Below, piece by piece: positions 24,501-35,728 of a DNA stretch of 64,000 nucleotides (its first letter is position 1; each line of letters begins with the position of its first letter). The position numbers and the translations under genes are program-made. The stretch comes from Trichaptum fuscoviolaceum (Eukaryota; Basidiomycota; Agaricomycetes; Hymenochaetales; Trichaptaceae), in assembly GCA_910574455.1 (NCBI GenBank), contig CAJSYZ010000002.1, positions 211,671 through 275,670 of the forward strand, in the 5' to 3' direction. The notes under the pieces are model-generated. The model saw only the letters and a program-made list of their open reading frames with translations, made no database searches and was not told the origin of the DNA.

Positions 24501-24643
24501 GTGGACCGGGTTGGGAGAGCGATGGCAGTGAGAGAGGTGGGCGGGGACGGACGGGGAGCGGGTATGCGTTTGGTCGGGAAAGGGAGCGGGAGCGGGATAG
24601 TCTGAAGTTGCCTGTAGAGGGGGAGGGGTGGCGGCCGCTCTAG
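21577..24643 (+). CDS. EH-like N-terminal domain protein with long disordered tail and NPF motifs
   Basis: Exon 1 is 21577-21888, exon 2 21981-22110 and exon 3 starts at 22277; phases are 0 and 1. Exons 1-2 encode L-F-L-H-T-S-A-L-S-D-A-E-Y, REARAWMRGR, then I-L-H-L-F-T-P-H-V-Q-K-E-C-I-S-G-G-Q-F and LAALRLLMHARAGLDV. This resembles the second half of an EH (Eps15-homology) domain. The exon structure is shared with the genes at 46210 and 48716. The remainder is Ser/Pro/Gly-rich and probably disordered, with NPF motifs (SNPFILDP, TNPFLQRAK) of the type EH domains bind, PPLPPRKP, and a helical block LQRSLSTLHARAQPVLDRAR near the C-terminus. Endocytic scaffolding is an inference. The frame needs one base removed around 22710-22735 to join the 5' and 3' parts; an assembly error or a real lesion cannot be told apart. 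Confidence 0.7.
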
Positions 24644-25719
24644 CTCTCTCGGTTTCTCGGTTTCCCGTTCTCTTTCCCCCTTGTATCTTCCCCCCTCCCC
24701 CTTCTCTTCTATCTGTCTCTTATACCTTCCCATCTTTTACATATCTCCCGTCCCCTTATGTCCGACTTTGGCTTTCGACCTTCAATGGGCCTAGATCTTA
24801 CTCCTTTTTTTTTCTCACTTTTCCTCCCTTCTGCTTTTTTTTTTCTATATTTTTCCTACTTTGATGAACAGCGCAGCGCGGTTAACATATCGCATCTCAA
24901 ATCCCCATCCATTCATCTTTATTGTCATCTTCATAGCCATGCATCTCAAGTCTCAAACTTCACATTCGCATCCATGCAGTAAATAATACATACATACACA
25001 TCAGAACAGACAAAGCGGAAGCTAAGCTTATACATGTATATAAGCCGCACATGTACCAGTAGTAGGCTGGCTTGCGAGCCTATACCAGTAGTCACTCATA
25101 TCTTAACATCAATCCAGCAGTCGAAAATCTACGAGTTGCTTGTCCTTGATTTCCATCATAAACCGGATCTGATCTGGTGTAGAAATCTACCTTTGGCGCA
25201 ACTTGAAGGTTAGGCCCTGACATCATAAGCCTACAGGCGGAGCGGCTAGCAATCTACCCATGTAACTCCAGCTCGTCCATTTCCTTCCAAAGTTCGAACT
25301 ATCTAAGTTCACACCACGCCTTTATCAACGAGTAAGAGAAAAAGAAAACATGCCCTCAACTTGATATTAGTAGTGTATTATGTTCTACACTGTTTGAGGT
25401 GATCTGTATATTTAAGTCTTTTCATAACACATGGCATCGTAGCAATAATGCTTGGTATCATATACGAGTTTACGAAAGATGGTAGCGAGACTCCTTGAGG
25501 CTGCTGAGCTTGCCTTTTAGCACTGGTCATGGCCTTCGTCATTCTTTCCCACTTCAACTAATGAAGGACATCATGTAGATGGTCTCTCTCATTTATATAT
25601 CGACTTTCTGAATATTGCCATGCATGTGCACATACATCTGTTCTGTGAACTTTACAGCCTTGCTTTACAATTGTGGATCAATGGCCAGACCCGGATCAGA
25701 AGATATGCTATAGATGAGG
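24644..25719. other. 3' flank and intergenic
   Basis: T- and CT-rich sequence follows the stop (24660-24860). Nothing else recognised. Confidence 0.45.
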
Positions 25720-27180
25720 AATGAAATTAAGCCAGTTTACTGTTTGCAGAGCCGTCGGAGACAGCTTGCGAAGGGAAGTTATGGCAATGATTAGTATGGA
25801 GACCCGGGCTGTGGAGTATATATCAAAATCGAAATTCATCAATTTCATCTACGTCTCAATAGTCACAGTCTTCGCCTTTGCCAGACAAAACTCGCGCGCA
25901 GGGCTCCTATCGTTCGAAGGGACGACGTTCCACAGTCCGTGCGCGAGGAGCGCGTTGGGGGGCATGGCGATGAGCAGCCTAGCGGGTATGCAACTGGGTG
26001 CAGGACGCTTTCGCGTATCAAGAGTGTTTTTCCGAGCCGGGAGAGTCGCATCCTGGGATTCAGAGGGCGTTTTGGTGGAATGGAGTGTGAGAGGAAGTTG
26101 TGCGGGCGGGTGTGGATGCAGGAACAAGGAACTGGAAGCACGTCTTTGGGTTGCAGACTCCTTCGTAAGGGGCTCTGAGGACGGAGTGGATGGAGCTAAA
26201 TGTGCCCTGAAGGCCTTGGAACACTACCTGGAAGAGATGGCCAGGAATCGTGATCAGTGGGCAGTAAACAGACCCTGACGCATCTAGCACACAAGACTTC
26301 CAGCTAACCTTTATCCTGAACTCCGTCTCCTCATCCGTCTCCTCGCTATGAGAGTCCCAAATATACTCCATTTCCATCTCCTCATACCGCGCCTCCACCT
26401 CTCCCTCCTCTTTCGCACCTCCTCCCGCAAACACCACTTTCTCGACCGCCCTTGTCCGCAACACGAAGGGCCTCCTCAGAGCCACAGGCAAAAGAGATAC
26501 GTCAGCCCATTTATCCCCACCAATGCCGCCGCCGTCAACTCCAGCTCCGTCACTGCCATGCCCTCCCGCACCCGCGCAAGAATTTGGAGGACAGACCACA
26601 AAATCTGCAGCACCGCCGATATGTCGGAGGGAAAGCGGAGGTGCCCGAACTAGAGGAGAGAAACGAAGGAATCGAAGAGGAGTGCACCTTCGACGAAGTG
26701 AGAGTGATGTGAAGAGTGGAAGGAGAGGTAATTTTGCGTGAAGAAGCGCCCCCCATGTTTTAAGTGCTGGCCCATGCCCATGTTCATGAAGTCAACTTTG
26801 TTAGAGAGTTCGATAGGCCCTTATGCATTGTACTCCTCCGTACACACCAGTTGAAAGCCACCCGTCTACAGAAGTGCACAAGCGTCATCGTCCAGGACGT
26901 CACTGCAAATATAACGCAAGGCGTATATCAGAAACATCTTTTCCTCGACTACAAATTGATAGACTGGGATACAGCACGTACTACATTTTGGGTGCACACG
27001 CGCGGTGACCTCAGCTATATCCCTTGCGCCGCGTCGCTGATTAAACGCCCGTAGGACAAGGATCCCCAACGCAAGAAGGACGAGGGAGACCCTAAGCTTG
27101 AGGATGGCCGGTAATTGCAATCGAGGCAGGCGTAGCATCGGCGAATGGGTGCCAAAAATGTCGGTAGAAGAGGTGACAAG
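25720..27180 (-). pseudogene. Membrane-protein family pseudogene in the right arm
   Basis: The minus strand reads the C-terminal signature I-I-A-I-T-S-L-R-K-L-S-P-T-A-L-Q-T-V-N-W at 25740-25790. Next comes an internal deletion, then L-L-A-H-G-L-W-N-V-V-P-S-N-D-R-S-P-A-R-E-F (25850-25960), EARYEEMEMEYIWDSHSEET (26340-26400) and further shifted blocks up to a deleted first exon near 27060-27180. The retained blocks closely follow the 29556-31902 gene. Deletions and frame breaks make it dead. It pairs with the pseudogene at 16780-17780 in the inverted duplication. Confidence 0.75.
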
Positions 27181-27487
27181 CAGGTCATAACCGTTCCGTA
27201 TGTCTTTCAGAGTCGTTTTGGACGACCTAGATGTGAGTAAAGTCGAACTTCAACATGCGCAAATCACGTCTTCGGGATTATCCGGACTTACACAGTACTA
27301 CCTTCAAGTTAACTCCGCTCGAATTCCGCTGATTAACGAACTTGAACATTGAACACGTCACATGTGGTCCGCCTCTCCCGCTCTCTGTCTTACCCTCATC
27401 CCACTGCCCTCCTACCTTCTGTTCGACGTCAAATCGCACCATCCAGCATAAATTATCTTGCTACAAGACCGGCGCGAAGGATAGGCG
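27181..27487. other. Divergent promoter region, shared with 16181-16779
   Basis: 27320-27400 (AACTTGAACATTGAAC, then CACATGTGG) matches the reverse complement of 16300-16360. No gene. Confidence 0.55.
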
Positions 27488-27670
27488 ATGTCCGACACTC
27501 AGAAGGCTGGTGGATCGAGCCGGGTGGGCTCGGGGACGATCCAGAGAGAGAGGCATCTCCCGCCAAAATTTCGCCGTAAACCATCACGTGCCACTAGTGG
27601 ACACCCGGACGCGGGCGAGCCGGCGAGTGTGACCAAGTCCGGTCCTGCATCGTCAGTGACCGGGTCGGCA

Positions 27671-27711
<41 letters not shown>

Positions 27712-28724
27712 CTCCGGGTCTGTGAGGGACTCCGTACCCCGGTCGTCTGCCCCGACCTCAATCTCAACACCGGCCACAACCCCGGCCCCGGCCACGACTT
27801 CGGGCACGAACACACCTGCAGACTGGACCGTCCTGTCCTTCTTCACGCCGTCCGCCGAGTCCTTCCGCCCCAAGCCGTACTACCCGTCGTCGAAATATAT
27901 CCCGCGCGCATTCCGCGGGGACGCCAACCCCAAGCCGCGTGACCGCGATCACGCACCCACGCCGCCCGGGGACGTCAGCAGCGAGGGCGGGACCGCAACC
28001 GGCCCCGGCGCAGCAAGCCTGCCGAGTCCGAAGCCGTACGACGTCGCGTGCGACGACCCGGGCGTGGTCTTCCTGCACCCGCCGTTCGACGAGCTGCCGG
28101 ACAAGTGCCTCGGGCGGGTGACATACGCGCTCATGGCGGCGAACCCGGAGTGGTTCCTCGATCCTGCGGACTTCAAGCGCGTGGAGGGGCTCGGACCAGA
28201 GTGCGACGACGACGACGGCGACGGGGAGGCTCCCGCGCTGATCGTCAACAAACCCAACGCGATCGCGTACCCAACGTTCCTCGAGCCGCCGCGCGGCTGG
28301 TGCCCGACGCGGTACAAGCATCTGCTCGAAGACGAGCGCGAGCGCGAGCAAGAGCACATGTTCCGGCCGTCGCGCCTCTCGGACGCACCGACGCTGCGCT
28401 GCACGTTCTGCCGCCGGAAGTACGCGGGCGTGAACGCGAAGAGCATGTGGCGGCGGCATGTCCTGGAGAAGCACCGCATCCCGATGCAGAATCGCCGAGA
28501 GGGCGCGGAGATGGGGCGGTTGAGGATGAGTGCGTATTCTCTTTAGTTTTTTCCGGTTTTTTTGGGATGAGGCTGACTTACTGTTGGTTGTTCTTGCAGG
28601 AAATTACAGGCAGACGAAGAGCACAGCGACACCTGCGAGCCAAACTTCCGAATCTACTCCGCTGCGCTGGAAGGACGACAAGTCAAAAACTCCCTCGACG
28701 TCTCGTGACAGCAAGGGAGGTTAA
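27488..28724 (+). CDS. C2H2-type zinc-finger protein, paralogue B
   Basis: Exons 27488-28529 and 28600-28724 with a 70-nt phase-1 intron; 388 residues. The second exon has the same length (125 nt) as in paralogue A. After a short conserved start (HLPPKFRRKPSRA) comes a Gly-Ser repeat encoded by GGTTCT hexamers (~27670-27720). Then S-F-F-T-P-S-A-E-S-F-R-P-K-P-Y-Y-P, HPPFDELPD, FALMAANPEWFLDPAD-like sequence and FLEPPRGWCPTRYK follow. The finger is C-x2-C-x15-H-x4-H (CTFCRRKY...RRHVLEKH). The final exon is Ser/Thr/Lys-rich. The function is unknown; a nuclear or nucleic-acid-binding role is inferred only from the finger. Confidence 0.82.
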
Positions 28725-29555
28725 GGCACACCACCTCCTTGCGCCTTTCTTGCGACTCAATCTCCCTCTTTTTTTCCTGCTCACGCCAAATGGCGACGTG
28801 TACAGACTCTCTTCAGAACTTGCAGTATTCTCTCCGATTGTTGCGTATGAGGTCTTAGTGCATTGATTGCGATCCGCTGCTCAGTCCATGACCAGTCGAA
28901 CTCTGGGCCGATTCGCTTCCGCCGAGGCCTCGAAAAATAACTCCCTACTTCGACCGTGGGTGCCACCTGCCTAGCCAATAGTCCCATCCCCGTTGCTACG
29001 GCAGATCGTAAGCCAAGGAACGCACCGACCTGCTGCAAACTCAGATACAGGCCGATATAGTGCATGTGAAGCTGAACCGCTGAGGTGTGCCGCTGTTTGG
29101 GACGAGCAGGGGCAAGATATGTATAGCATATCTACTTAGAGAGGTGTGGCGTGTCCCTGTAGGTTATCTTGATAGCGCAACTCCGGATTATGCGAGTATG
29201 CTAATTTACCTTGTCGTATGTCGTATGTTGCAAATGGAGAATGAGCAGTTGCGCGCACCGCTAATCCCTCCGCGGCGTCTGATGAATAATTCTTCAAAGA
29301 TGCCTCAGGACGCCATTTTAGAGACGTCATATATCATATTTCCCTGTACCTTCTAACTTCATGGAAGCTACGCTTTGTCGAATGAGGTAGAATCAAGCTG
29401 ATTGAGCATGCAAGAAACAGTGCAGGAGCAATCATATATATAAATCAGGGATAATACACGGATTTTCGACGAACGTCGTTTCTACTGTACGTACGCACAA
29501 AGATAAGACAAAATACAGAGCCCCAATATACAGTATACCAGAAAAACATATCAGC
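28725..29555. other. Intergenic
   Basis: Tail-to-tail region between the C2H2 gene (+) and the membrane-protein gene (-). Nothing recognised. Confidence 0.45.
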
Positions 29556-31902
29556 CTAAACATGCGGAATGACCCTCGTCCACTCAACCGTCCTCAACGC
29601 CGACTCCGGGAGGTCTCGTAGGGACGTCAACGCAACAATCAACAACACAGCGCGCGCGAGGGGGTACAGCACACACGGCACGCCCGCGAGCTTCTTCAGC
29701 AGCAGCATCCCGATGAAGTACCTCTTCGTCCGCTCCATGCCCACGCCCGCACCGGGATTCCAGTAGTGGTCGTAAGCAACGTCGTACGCCCACGCGCCGG
29801 CGAGGACGGCGAGCGACAGGCCGACGATGGCGAGCGCGCCGGCGCGCCAGACCACGCGCTCTGCGCCGGAGGGGAAGGCGAACCCCCAGGCGAGGCAGTG
29901 CAGCCCTCCGAACAACGTCCCTGCGGCTGCGCCGGTGTAGAATAGTCGTTTCTGGCCAGTCGTGTCTGATGACGAGGTTGAGGTCGAGTTGGAAGACGAT
30001 GTGGAGGATGGGGAGGGTGTGTTGACGGAGAGGAAGATCATGTGCATGACCCAGCGCATGTCGCTCTCGTCCCACATCATCGCGCGCGCGCTCTTCCCGT
30101 GGTACTTCTCCCTCGCGTCCGCATATTCTCCCTCCGCCTTAGTCTCTCCCTCTCCCTCTGATTCAGCTTCTGCGCCTTCATAATAATCTCCCTCGGCGTC
30201 TGCGTCTCCCTCTGCGTCTGTCTCTGTCCCCACCTCCCCATCTGTCCCCGTCTCGCTTTCCGCTCCAGGCCCCTCGCAGATGATCTTCAGCCTTTCTTCC
30301 ACCGCTGAGGGGGAATCAAAGACCATAGGCTTGGCCTCAGCCTGGCTCTTGGCCAGATAAAACTCGCGCGCAGGGCTCCTGTCGTCCGTGGGCACGACGT
30401 TCCAGAGCCCGTGCGCGAGGAGCGCATTGGCGGGCATGGCGATGAGCAGTCGGAGCGGGTACGCGACCGGGTGCAGGACGCGTTCGAGTGTCAGGAGTGA
30501 CGTCCCGAGCGGGGAGAGGCGCATCCCGCGGTTCACAGGGCGATTTGGCGAAATTGGGCGAGGTAAATCGGGAGGTAATGGCGCGTGAGCTAAGGGTGTT
30601 GGTGCGGGGAAGTGGAACCATCTTTTCGGGTTGAGGACACCATCGTAAATGGCTCTGAGGACGGAGTGGATGGAGTTAATTGTGATCTGAAAGCCGTCGT
30701 ACACTGCCTGGGAGACGTGTCCTGGGATCGAGATCAACGTAGAGTAAACAGACTTAAACCTGTCAATCATACACGCCTTCCAGCTGTCCTTCGTCCTAGC
30801 CTCCGTCTCCTCTTCCGACTCCTCGCTATGAAAATCCCAAGCATGATCCATTTCCATCTCCTCATACCTCGCATCCCCATCTTCCTCTTTCGCACGTACT
30901 CCCGCAAACACCACGTTCTCTACCGCCCTCGTCCGAAGCACGATCGGTCTCCGCACATCCACAGGCTTGTCCCACCAAAAGAGATACGTCAGCCCATTCA
31001 TCCCCGCCAGCACCGCTGTCGTCAGTTCCAGCTCCGTCACCGCCATGCCCTCCCGCACGCGCGCAACGATCTGGAGGACGAACCACGAGATCTGCAGGAG
31101 CGCGAAGCCCTTCGAGAGCGCATCGGACTTGCTCTTATCTTTGATATCCGCTGCGGTCACGTCGGACGGAAAGCGAAGCCGGCCGGTCTCGAGGAGCGCG
31201 ACGAAGGCGTCGAAGAGGAGTGCGCCTTCGACAAAGCGAGGGTGTTGTGGAGAGCGGAAGGAGAGGTAGTACGGGATGAAGAAGCGCCCCCATGCTTTGA
31301 CGCGCCTGCCCATGCCCATGCCCATGAAGTCGGCTTTCTCGGAGAGCGCACTCTCAATAGGTCCTTCTGCGTTTTCTTCTTTCGTACACACCAGTCTGAA
31401 GCCACCCATCTGCAGGAAATGCGCGTGCGTCATCGTCCAGGGCGTCACTGCAAAAAGAAAAAAATCGCAGGGCGAATACCACAAATTAGTTTCTTCAAAA
31501 ACGGAAAACCGATAAACACATACTGCTCTTCGGCTGTGCACGGTTGATGATCCTCTTGATCTCCCGCGCGCCACGCCACTGCTTGAATGCCCACAATACG
31601 AGGATCTCCGGCGCGATGAGTGCGAGGAGCATGAGGAATGCCCGGCGCTTGAGGACGGAGAAGTCGGTTTCGTCGAGCAGGGGGACATTCGGGTGCACGG
31701 AGACCCAGGTGACCGCGAATGTCGTTGCGAGGCAGCTCCAGATGATATCCAGGACCGTTCGCGCTGAGCATGGGTCGAGTACATCGGATGGATCGAGGTC
31801 GCGAGGGTAGAGGCCATCGATTGCATTTGGAATGGGCGCGGCTTCGGTGAATGGTTGCCCATGGTGTCGGAAGACGTAGAGACAAGCAAGTATAACAAAC
31901 AT
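29556..31902 (-). CDS. Multi-pass membrane protein of an expanded basidiomycete family, long form
   Basis: Two exons, 31902-31524 and 31447-29556, with a 76-nt intron in phase 1; 756 residues. The N-terminus starts MFVILACLYVF. Family landmarks in order: I-I-W-S-C-L-A-T-T-F-A-V-T-W-V-S-V-H-P-N (~53-72), L-L-A-L-I-A-P-E-I-L-V-L-W-A-F-K-Q-W, TMTHAHFLQMGGFRLVC, D-I-K-D-K-S-K-S-D...LLQISWFVLQIVAR, F-W-W-D-K-P-V-D-V-R-R-P-I-V-L, FGGLHCLAWGFAFPSGAER, and the end L-P-E-S-A-L-R-T-V-E-W-T-R-V-I-P-H. Compared with the ~480-550-residue members it has a long insertion that includes an acidic Glu/Asp/Gly repeat around 30130-30290. I know the family only as uncharacterised. Several hydrophobic helices indicate a membrane location. 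Confidence 0.85.
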
Positions 31903-32578
31903 AGCTCAGAGCTCCCTAAGTCGTCTTGTTAGCTGTGTGAAAGAGGACACACTGTACACCAGGAGAAAGAGGGCATAGGCCACCAGGCCTACCCTCCAAG
32001 TCGAGTCAAACGACGGCGAACTGAAAGCATGCTTTACACATGTATCTGTTGATAGATTGGCTAGCTTCAACTTATAGGATGTGCGCTGCAAGTGACCCTA
32101 GCAGAAAGATGTGAAAGCGCCAAGTAGGAGGAACGAGAAGGACGTTGAAGTTCAACACGCATGAGTCGTGCGACAATCATGATACAACGACCCGTGACAA
32201 GCGGAAGCACGCGAGCGTCACGCGTCAAGTCACGTCATGTCTCTTCAAACAACAAGGACGTCTTCGAGCCTCAAGACAGTGGTGATGCACGATGAAGACC
32301 ACAAATCTTGCAACCCACCCACCCTCTCCTTTGTTGGTGGAGATCCCAAAGAGGTCTTTTCCAGTGCCATGGGGACGGCGGGCTTGACTCGTCGGCCATC
32401 CCGAGAGGCTGGACAATACTGGTCTTCTTCACGTCCTGGGGTCCAAAGTTACAGTAATAATGGATAAATGTATTTTCTCGTGGAGAGTAAGTTGGCTACA
32501 ATATTTGAATGAGGCATCGGGTTATTACATAGTACACATCAATATATATGAATGTATGTCTGACATAATTATGCTATG
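31903..32578. other. Intergenic
   Basis: Promoter side of the 29556-31902 gene and 3' flank of the next gene. Nothing recognised. Confidence 0.4.
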
Positions 32579-34087
32579 CTATACATGCGGGAGTAGATCA
32601 ATCCACTCTACGGTCCTCAAAGTTTTGTCAGGGAGGTCTCGAAGGGTAGTTATACAGATGACGAGAAAAATGATTCGTCCGAAATAATGAATCCAAACTA
32701 AACATGTTTTAAAAAGCAACAAATTTGATGCATTAAGGTCCTTGATCATGGGAATGCGTTTATAGTATATGCCAGCAAAGAACGGGAGCATGGAGCAGCA
32801 CGTTCCTACACGCCAGAGAATATGCTCGATATGTGATGGGAAAGGATGAAGCCATAAAAGGGCGGGGAAGCCATTTACAGCACCAATGAAGAAAGCGAAG
32901 GGGTACATAAGAATGCCTTCGTGATCAATCTTCGGTGTTGGAGGGACGTAAAAAATCGTTGCCGTGGACTCCATGTTACTTCTCGGAAAGAGTGCCACTG
33001 GGCCGGTTGCTAAAGGATGGTCGTCCCTACTGTCGACTATGCCCTCAATAGCGTCCCATATCGTAGGAATAAAGTAATGGGCAGCAGAAAACAATGGTGA
33101 TGTAAGGGAGGGCGAACAGTGTGGGAGACAGCTTTTGCCAGCTGATGTTTCCCGGTTTTCGGTGTTTATTGGCTCATTTACTCCGTCCATAAGCCCTCCT
33201 TCAGGTCCCGAGATACGGAGTATGATGGGGAAGTGAGCATTGAAGGGCTTGCTCATCCAGAAATAGTATGTATAGCCGCTGACAAGGCATAATGTCACAG
33301 TTGTCCACTCGATAAATGTTGTAGTTAGGCCATAATGAGATCGGATAAATATCTGCATCATGAACCAGAACAACTGAAAAAGAGCCATAGATTTAGATAT
33401 CCCGTCGCCTTTACTCCTGTCATTGATATCCTCTTCCGAGATGTCGGGATATTCGAGTCTCCCTGATACAATCAGGGTTTTGAAGGCGGTTGGAGTGAGT
33501 ACGCCTTCCCAAGACCCATCCTCAAGCTCATAGTGGAAAATGAGTATATCGGAATAGCTCATCAAGTCTTCTCTAGAGCACACAAGCCGGAACCCGCCCA
33601 TCAGAACAAAGTGTGAATGTGTCTTGGTCCATGGAACATCTTTGCCACATTCTATATAAACTTGAGTTTAGTATTGGATTATTGAGCTCTTGCGCTATGA
33701 CTTACGTTGCCTGAGCTCTTCAAACTCCTTCTGTGTAGCCATCGCCGCTCGGAACTGCATGAGAGCCCAAGCGGAAATCAACTCGGGAGTAAGTATAGTC
33801 AGGATCACAAGGTAAATTCGCCGAAGTAGTCGTTCCGTTCGAAGGAGATGCCCACGAAACTCGATATTAGGATGGATGGCGACCCAAGTGCAGCTAATAA
33901 TTGCCGCAGCGCAGCTCCATATTATCTGCACAGTCTTGCGGGGCACAAAGTGAGACGATGGGGTAAGTGAGGGATTGGATGCAGAGTTAGCTCCACCGTC
34001 ATTATTTGGCGAGGAAACTGAAGCAGCAATACACCCGCTTGTTAGCAAAAGGAGAGCAGGAATTGCAAGCAGAAGTGAGGAGCGCAT
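32579..34087 (-). CDS. Multi-pass membrane protein family, member 2
   Basis: Exons 34087-33706 and 33651-32579 with a 54-nt intron; 484 residues. A signal-like start (MRSSLLLAIPALLLLTSGC) is followed by I-I-W-S-C-A-A-A-I-I-S-C-T-W-V-A-I-H-P-N. After the intron come W-T-K-T-H-S-H-F-V-L-M-G-G-F, INDRSKGDGISKSMALFQLF, F-W-M-S-K-P-F-N-A-H-F-P-I-I-L, HPFPSHIEHILWRVGTC and L-P-D-K-T-L-R-T-V-E-W-I-D-L-L-P-H. The closest paralogue is 43675-45164, with the same 382-nt first exon and the same intron phase. The position of 'DRSKGD' and the 'HPFPS...E..LWRV' block define the family. Function unknown. Confidence 0.87.
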
Positions 34088-35728
34088 TGTAGTGTCGAGA
34101 TTGTAGTGCTGTAGTAACCTCTTGATGATAGTCCCCTTTTATATAGGTAGACAGAGAAAAAAAATAGTCTAGAATCACCATATCCACGCAGTGCCCATGG
34201 TGGACGCGTAGGCGTACATCCACAAAGAAGGCTATACAGTGCACCGCACAGCCCGAGAAGGAGCATCCAGGAGCATTCCCGTTAAGAGCGCCCTTTGTTT
34301 AATGTAGCCTCCTAGGGCGACGGAAAGGTAGTGCAGAATGCCTTAGATCAGCATGCAATGCCATGGGATGTCAGCGCTAAGGCCTGATGATTGTACGTTA
34401 CGAAGTTCTCTCTTTCGTCAAGGGCAAGAAAAAGCCAACCACTCGCATATAATACCCCCTTCCTTCTTTATCAACAGAACATGCTTGAATACATCTGGCG
34501 GAAGGGTGAAGTGGAATTAGAAAGTCTATAAGGATACGAAGTAACAATACTTTGCTTTAAACAGTTGAGCCTAATTTGGATATGCTCAAGACGGGAGGAA
34601 TGATTCCGAATGAATCATAAGAGCCCAGGTTCAATGGGCCGGATCACATTACTTGAAACATGGAGCAATCATGGTTCCGGTCGACTAGTGCAGTTCGGAA
34701 ACGAGTGGAGTTCTTGAGTAGCTCTGCACTCTTCCGATCATTATCATTTGCAGCTGCTAATATCTGAGTTCTGTCTATCTTTGAGGAACCAACAGGCTGT
34801 GAGAGATGAAACATTAGATGGTAAAGACATTTTCTGACATAAGTTTGACCTAACACTGATGCATCTCCTATCTTGAACGCTGATCAGTCCAATTTGGTTA
34901 GCTGCTGTCGCTGCCAGTGGCAGTTTAGCGACCAGCCGCTGAGTATCTTTCGTTACTTGAGTTCTATATCAAATCTAATCAGAAACTATGTGAGCGTCAA
35001 CTCGGAAAGAATAAATCTCACAAGGGCAAGGAATGATGGAGGATAACGACGGGAAAGAGGTGCCTAGCGAGATCTAATCTTAAGACAGCGCGTCAATCTA
35101 CAAACACCAACAGTGCCCATCTAAGGCGCCTATCACCCTCATCCGAGGTTCTGGACTTCTCTTTACTCCATCAATTGAGCCTTACTGATCAAGCTCAATG
35201 CGACTCGCGTCAATCATGAAGTAAATTCTAGTTCGGCAGGCAGAGGTGCCACGATAATTAGGCCACGACCATGAAATAAGAGACAAAGACACACATTCAT
35301 CAGAGTCAGTCATCGAGTTAGAGCGTCTCAGTGGGATAATTTGAGTATAGCGATAGTATTATAACGTTTCCAGAAGGAAATGAAGTGGAGAAGAAAAGAA
35401 AGAAGAAAATTGAACGTTGCCGCGATTTCCTTCGAGTTTAGAGTTGTGCCACTGGCAGTCACGCCGGTCACAGTCTAAGTTGAAGTCTGCCTCCACTCAG
35501 GCTGGCACTGCCAGTGGCAGTGGCAGTGACAGGGATCATGACATTCGGCCCGGGGACCCGACTTTCGAGTCCGACTCTAAGTCAGAACAATCGACCTCAC
35601 CAGAAACTCCGAACACCCTTATCACTAAGATTTTTTCACAGTACATCAGTAGCGCTTGCTGATTCAAATGATGTATATAGATATATAAAAAGGGAATGAA
35701 GTAATGAAAGAAGAAATATAAATATATA
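34088..35728. other. Intergenic, 1.6 kb
   Basis: No gene supported. CTGCCAGTGGCAG-type short inverted words recur at 34909-34921 and 35508-35520, with the reverse form ACTGGCAGT near 35450. Confidence 0.4.

Larger units (their letters stand above)
25720..28724 (-). repeat. Right arm of the inverted segmental duplication
   Basis: Same two-gene unit as 14981-17780, in opposite orientation. The central ~7.9 kb between the arms holds 18552-20572 and 21577-24643. Confidence 0.7.

Noticed and set aside
27764..28474. Antisense ORF opposite C2H2 paralogue B
   Set aside because: A shadow of a GC-rich coding frame; the sense strand has the conserved paralogue.
30612..31547. 311-codon plus-strand ORF opposite the 29556-31902 gene
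   Set aside because: The antisense frame carries the family landmarks; this frame has none.
35417..35662. 81-codon Ser-rich ORF
   Set aside because: Low complexity driven by short CAGTGG repeats; no start context or homology that I recognise.
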